Shown here piece by piece: positions 7,208-8,507 of a DNA stretch of 8,507 nucleotides (position 1 is the stretch's first letter; the number at the start of each line of letters is the position of its first letter). The translations under genes and the position numbers were made by a program. The notes below the pieces were generated by a model, which was not told the DNA's origin, did not search any database, and saw only the letters and a list, made by a program, of their open reading frames with translations. Source of the stretch: Prevotellaceae bacterium (GTDB lineage: Bacteria > Bacteroidota > Bacteroidia > Bacteroidales > UBA932). Where the stretch lies: contig JAIRZR010000360.1 of assembly GCA_031267155.1 (NCBI GenBank), positions 1 through 8,507 of the forward strand, written 5' to 3'.

Positions 7208-7756
7208 TTGCCTGCCGGGACTCGCATCTCCATTGTTGTTGAGCCTGAATCATCAGTTCCTGTCGCAGAGTTCGACATTTCGTTTGCGGAACTCGCTCTT
7301 GCGTTTCTGTACCGCAACATTCCTGTCATTGGACGGAACATTCCTGTCCCTGCCCCCAATATTGCGGTCTGCGACCGTAATATTTTCCTATAGCAAACGC
7401 ATCATTGCATTCTTCGATCGCAATATTGCTGTCGCTGAGTGGGACATTCCTGTCACCGATAGAAAAAACGACCGGTTTTGACTTTGAGTTCGACGTCCCG
7501 AACAGGAATACTGCAGTCATCGACCGCATCATTGCTATCGCCGACAGGAATATTCCATACAACAAATGCAATATTCTATTCTTAAAAAGGATGACCGCAG
7601 TTTTAAACAGCCTTAATCGCGGTTGCGGACAGAAATATCACGGACGACAAACGGAATTTCCAATTCACCGACCGGAATATCGTGTTGCCTGAACAGAATA
7701 CCGGATTTTTCATCGGCAATAATTTATACTGTGCGCGGGCTAAAATTGTGATATAA
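7208..7756 (+). pseudogene. Frameshifted gene for a heptapeptide-repeat protein (consensus RNI[AP]VAD)
   Basis: No family recognised. The visible frame (from a TTG at 7208, no ATG) reads through SVPVAEF, RNIPVIG, RNIPVPA and CDRNI, then stops at 7391-7393. Neighbouring frames continue the same pattern: DRNIAVAEWDIPVTDRK, then NRNTAVIDRIIAIADRNIP, then DRNITDDKRNFQFTDRNIV. Removing one base from each of three homopolymers (TTTT 7383-7386, A6 7463-7468, AAA 7605-7607) joins them into one frame of about 182 codons ending at TAA 7754-7756. The three +1 slips add up to three, so the last part is back in the first frame. Arginine at unit position 1 is coded CGC, CGG, CGT, AGA or AGG, and Asn, Ile, Ala and Asp also vary synonymously, which suggests past selection on protein. 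The start is unknown. Sequencing error at homopolymers is an alternative, although the large genes nearby are intact. Confidence 0.5.
7250..7735. repeat. Degenerate tandem array, about 23 units of 21 bp
   Basis: The core AAYATT recurs at a spacing of 21 bp. Core positions include 7317, 7338, 7359, 7380, 7402, 7423, 7444, 7508, 7529, 7550, 7571, 7635, 7656, 7677, 7698 and 7719, with the phase moving by one base only three times. The best-kept unit reads roughly CGCAATATTGCTGTCGCTGA. The unit is quasi-palindromic: GCAATATTGC (7421-7430) and GGAATATTCC (7548-7557) are perfect palindromes, so the reverse strand carries similar repeats. Units differ much from each other, which indicates age. It is not a CRISPR: there are no constant repeats separated by unique spacers. 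Confidence 0.8.
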
Positions 7757-7782
7757 AAATGTGGAGATGCTTCGTGTTTTTT

Positions 7783-8008
7783 GACGCCATAGGCGTCCAA
7801 TTTTGATAACCCCGTGTAAGCGAAGCGCAGCTCGGGGCAAACTGTCCAAGCTCCGTCAGAACTCCGAAGGAGTTCAATTCCCCGCGAATTTGATGGGAAA
7901 AACTGTTGCTTGATTCAACTCCTTACGGAGTTGTGGAGAGATGTATGCTATACCCCGAACAAGCGCAGCGCAGTTCGGGGTTATCTATATTTGACGCCTT
8001 ACGGCGTC
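7783..8008. repeat. Mirrored palindromic element (REP/MITE-like), six hairpins A-B-C-C'-B'-A'
   Basis: Six inverted repeats stand in mirrored order. A: GACGCC-ATA-GGCGTC (7783-7797). B: CCCCG with CGGGG (7810-7837). C: GAACTCC-GAA-GGAGTTC (7859-7875). C': CAACTCC-TTAC-GGAGTTG (7916-7933). B': CCCCGAAC with GTTCGGGG (7953-7980). A': GACGCC-TTAC-GGCGTC (7993-8008). The outer arms 7782-7814 and 7976-8009 are also inverted copies of each other, including GATAACCCCG inside, with three mismatches outside the loops. The loops of B and B' share AAGCG(A/C)AGCGCAG in direct orientation. There is no coding capacity. It looks like a non-autonomous element or REP cluster mobilised in trans, and its hairpins could also terminate transcription from both sides. 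Confidence 0.75.
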
Positions 8009-8165
8009 AGTCTGCAATGCACAAAACTGCCTCGCGCGTGATATACTTGTATGATTCTGCAAACTGAGCATAATCAAATATCTTTATATGTTTATCGTAC
8101 AGATATTTCGTCATGCATGTGGCATAGTTGATTTTGTCTTTGTGAGATTCAATTATATTTTGCAT
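8007..8165 (-). CDS. Small hypothetical protein, 52 residues
   Basis: ATG at 8165 to TGA at 8009-8007. The protein starts MQNIIESHKDKINYATCMTK and ends REAVLCIAD. It is soluble, rich in Lys, Tyr and Ile, and probably helical. The KINYATCMTKYLYDKH part faintly recalls the start of DUF3791-type small proteins, which are about 70 residues, but I would not rely on it. Support for a real gene comes from an exact TAnnTTTG box at 8186-8193 with a short leader. The stop codon lies inside the outermost hairpin (A') of the palindromic element, so the original C-terminus may have been replaced when the element arrived, or the hairpin now serves as its terminator. It is divergent from the IS982 transposase. 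Function unknown. Confidence 0.45.
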   Translation of the reverse strand: MQNIIESHKDKINYATCMTKYLYDKHIKIFDYAQFAESYKYITREAVLCIAD

Positions 8166-8185
8166 AATTATTCCGTTTTTGAGAA

Positions 8186-8193
8186 CAAAGGTA
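8186..8193 (-). promoter_or_regulatory. -7 box for the 52-residue ORF
   Basis: Minus-strand TACCTTTG (8193-8186) is an exact match to the Bacteroidota TAnnTTTG consensus, 20 bases before the ATG at 8165. No convincing TTG is found 17-23 bases further upstream, so the -33 half is weak. Confidence 0.45.
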
Positions 8194-8332
8194 ATAATTT
8201 CTTCTTGCAGTAATGCTTTTCCGGCTCGTCCGGCTTAGGGATGCGAAATAAACAAGATGTATCAACCTGAGTTCGGGATAAGCAAAATAAAAAAAAGAGT
8301 AAAAAAATGGGGTAAATATCAAATAATTTTAC

Positions 8333-8340
8333 TGTCTTTG
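8333..8340 (+). promoter_or_regulatory. Possible -7 box of the transposase
   Basis: TGTCTTTG (8333-8340) differs by one base from TAnnTTTG and lies 32 bases before the ATG at 8373. No good TTG -33 element is seen, which fits the weak expression usual for transposases. Confidence 0.3.
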
Positions 8341-8372
8341 CAGCTGAAAATTAAATACTTAACAGTAATATT

Positions 8373-8507
8373 ATGAGTATGCTTACCTCAGACAAAATTA
8401 CGCAGATTTTCTGTATTGCAGACGATTTTTGCAAAGAATACGCACAGGAAGTCAAAAAACATCAAACACTGCCAGGCCACGGTAAAAAGAGCCGAAATCG
8501 CTCCTGT
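8373..8507 (+). CDS. IS982-family transposase, N-terminal 45 residues (3' partial)
   Basis: DDE-type transposase that would cut and paste the surrounding insertion sequence. Only the first 45 residues are present: after MSMLTSDKITQIFCIADDFC comes KEYAQEVKKHQTLPGHGKKS and RNRSC at the edge. The opening KITxIFCxxDDFCKE and the following basic KKxRNR stretch are typical of IS982 transposases of Bacteroidales; the full protein is usually about 300 residues, so the catalytic triad lies outside. The frame is open at the right edge. ATG 8379 is an alternative start two codons in. The visible part shows no damage. Confidence 0.75.
   Translation, partial: MSMLTSDKITQIFCIADDFCKEYAQEVKKHQTLPGHGKKSRNRSC

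Larger units (their letters stand above)
8265..8507 (+). mobile_element. IS982-family insertion sequence, left end (right part outside the window)
   Basis: The family is assigned from the transposase N-terminus at 8373. The left boundary is inferred: ACCTGAGTTCGGGATAAGC begins at 8265, and IS982 elements start with AC-rich terminal inverted repeats about 100 bp before the transposase gene. The right end and any target duplication lie beyond the window, so the boundary cannot be confirmed here. Confidence 0.45.

Noticed and set aside
7233..7481. Independent 82-codon ORF on the + strand
   Set aside because: Its first half is an out-of-frame reading of the 21-bp array; only the part after about 7394 carries the heptads, and that is explained by the frameshift model.
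7250..7735. CRISPR array
   Set aside because: The 21-bp period is continuous with no unique spacers, the units are degenerate, and there are no cas genes.
7603..7800. Minus-strand 65-codon ORF over the repeat array
   Set aside because: It is the reverse reading of the quasi-palindromic array, runs into the palindromic element, and has no promoter box.

Overview
The window looks like a chromosomal segment of a Bacteroidota bacterium, most likely order Bacteroidales; I cannot name a genus. The clues are three exact matches to the Bacteroidota promoter -7 box (TAnnTTTG) placed correctly in front of genes, weak or absent Shine-Dalgarno sequences, a lipoprotein GH78 alpha-L-rhamnosidase, a DUF3137 membrane protein and a Bacteroidales-type IS982 transposase.

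Left half (1-6111): four large, intact-looking genes. A DUF3137 membrane protein on the + strand (probably cut by the left edge) converges on a minus-strand pair: a secreted N-acetylmuramoyl-L-alanine amidase followed immediately by an NhaC-type Na+/H+ antiporter. The amidase stop and the antiporter start abut (TGA|ATG), and one recognisable promoter lies upstream of both, so they look like a translationally coupled operon. Upstream of it, also on the minus strand, is a large GH78 rhamnosidase with its own promoter. It would release L-rhamnose from plant or pectic glycans; no SusC/SusD partner is visible.

Right half (6250-8507): a decayed, repeat-rich accessory zone. It starts with a degenerate arsenite-methyltransferase-like gene that carries an in-frame stop and has lost its SAM-binding motif. 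Several hairpins follow (6928-7187). Then comes a tandem array of about 23 units of 21 bp (7250-7735), which reads as a heptapeptide repeat (consensus R-N-I-A/P-V-A-D) once three single-base homopolymer expansions are removed. Arginine codons vary synonymously between units, so this seems to be the relic of a real repeat protein. Next is a roughly 226-bp palindromic element (7783-8008) made of six hairpins in mirrored order A-B-C-C'-B'-A' with imperfect terminal inverted repeats, resembling a REP/MITE element. A 52-codon minus-strand ORF with an exact -7 box ends inside its last hairpin. The window closes in the 5' end of an IS982-family insertion sequence.

The 21-bp heptad array and the mirrored palindromic element are the most unusual items. 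No complete new defence or metabolic system is visible.
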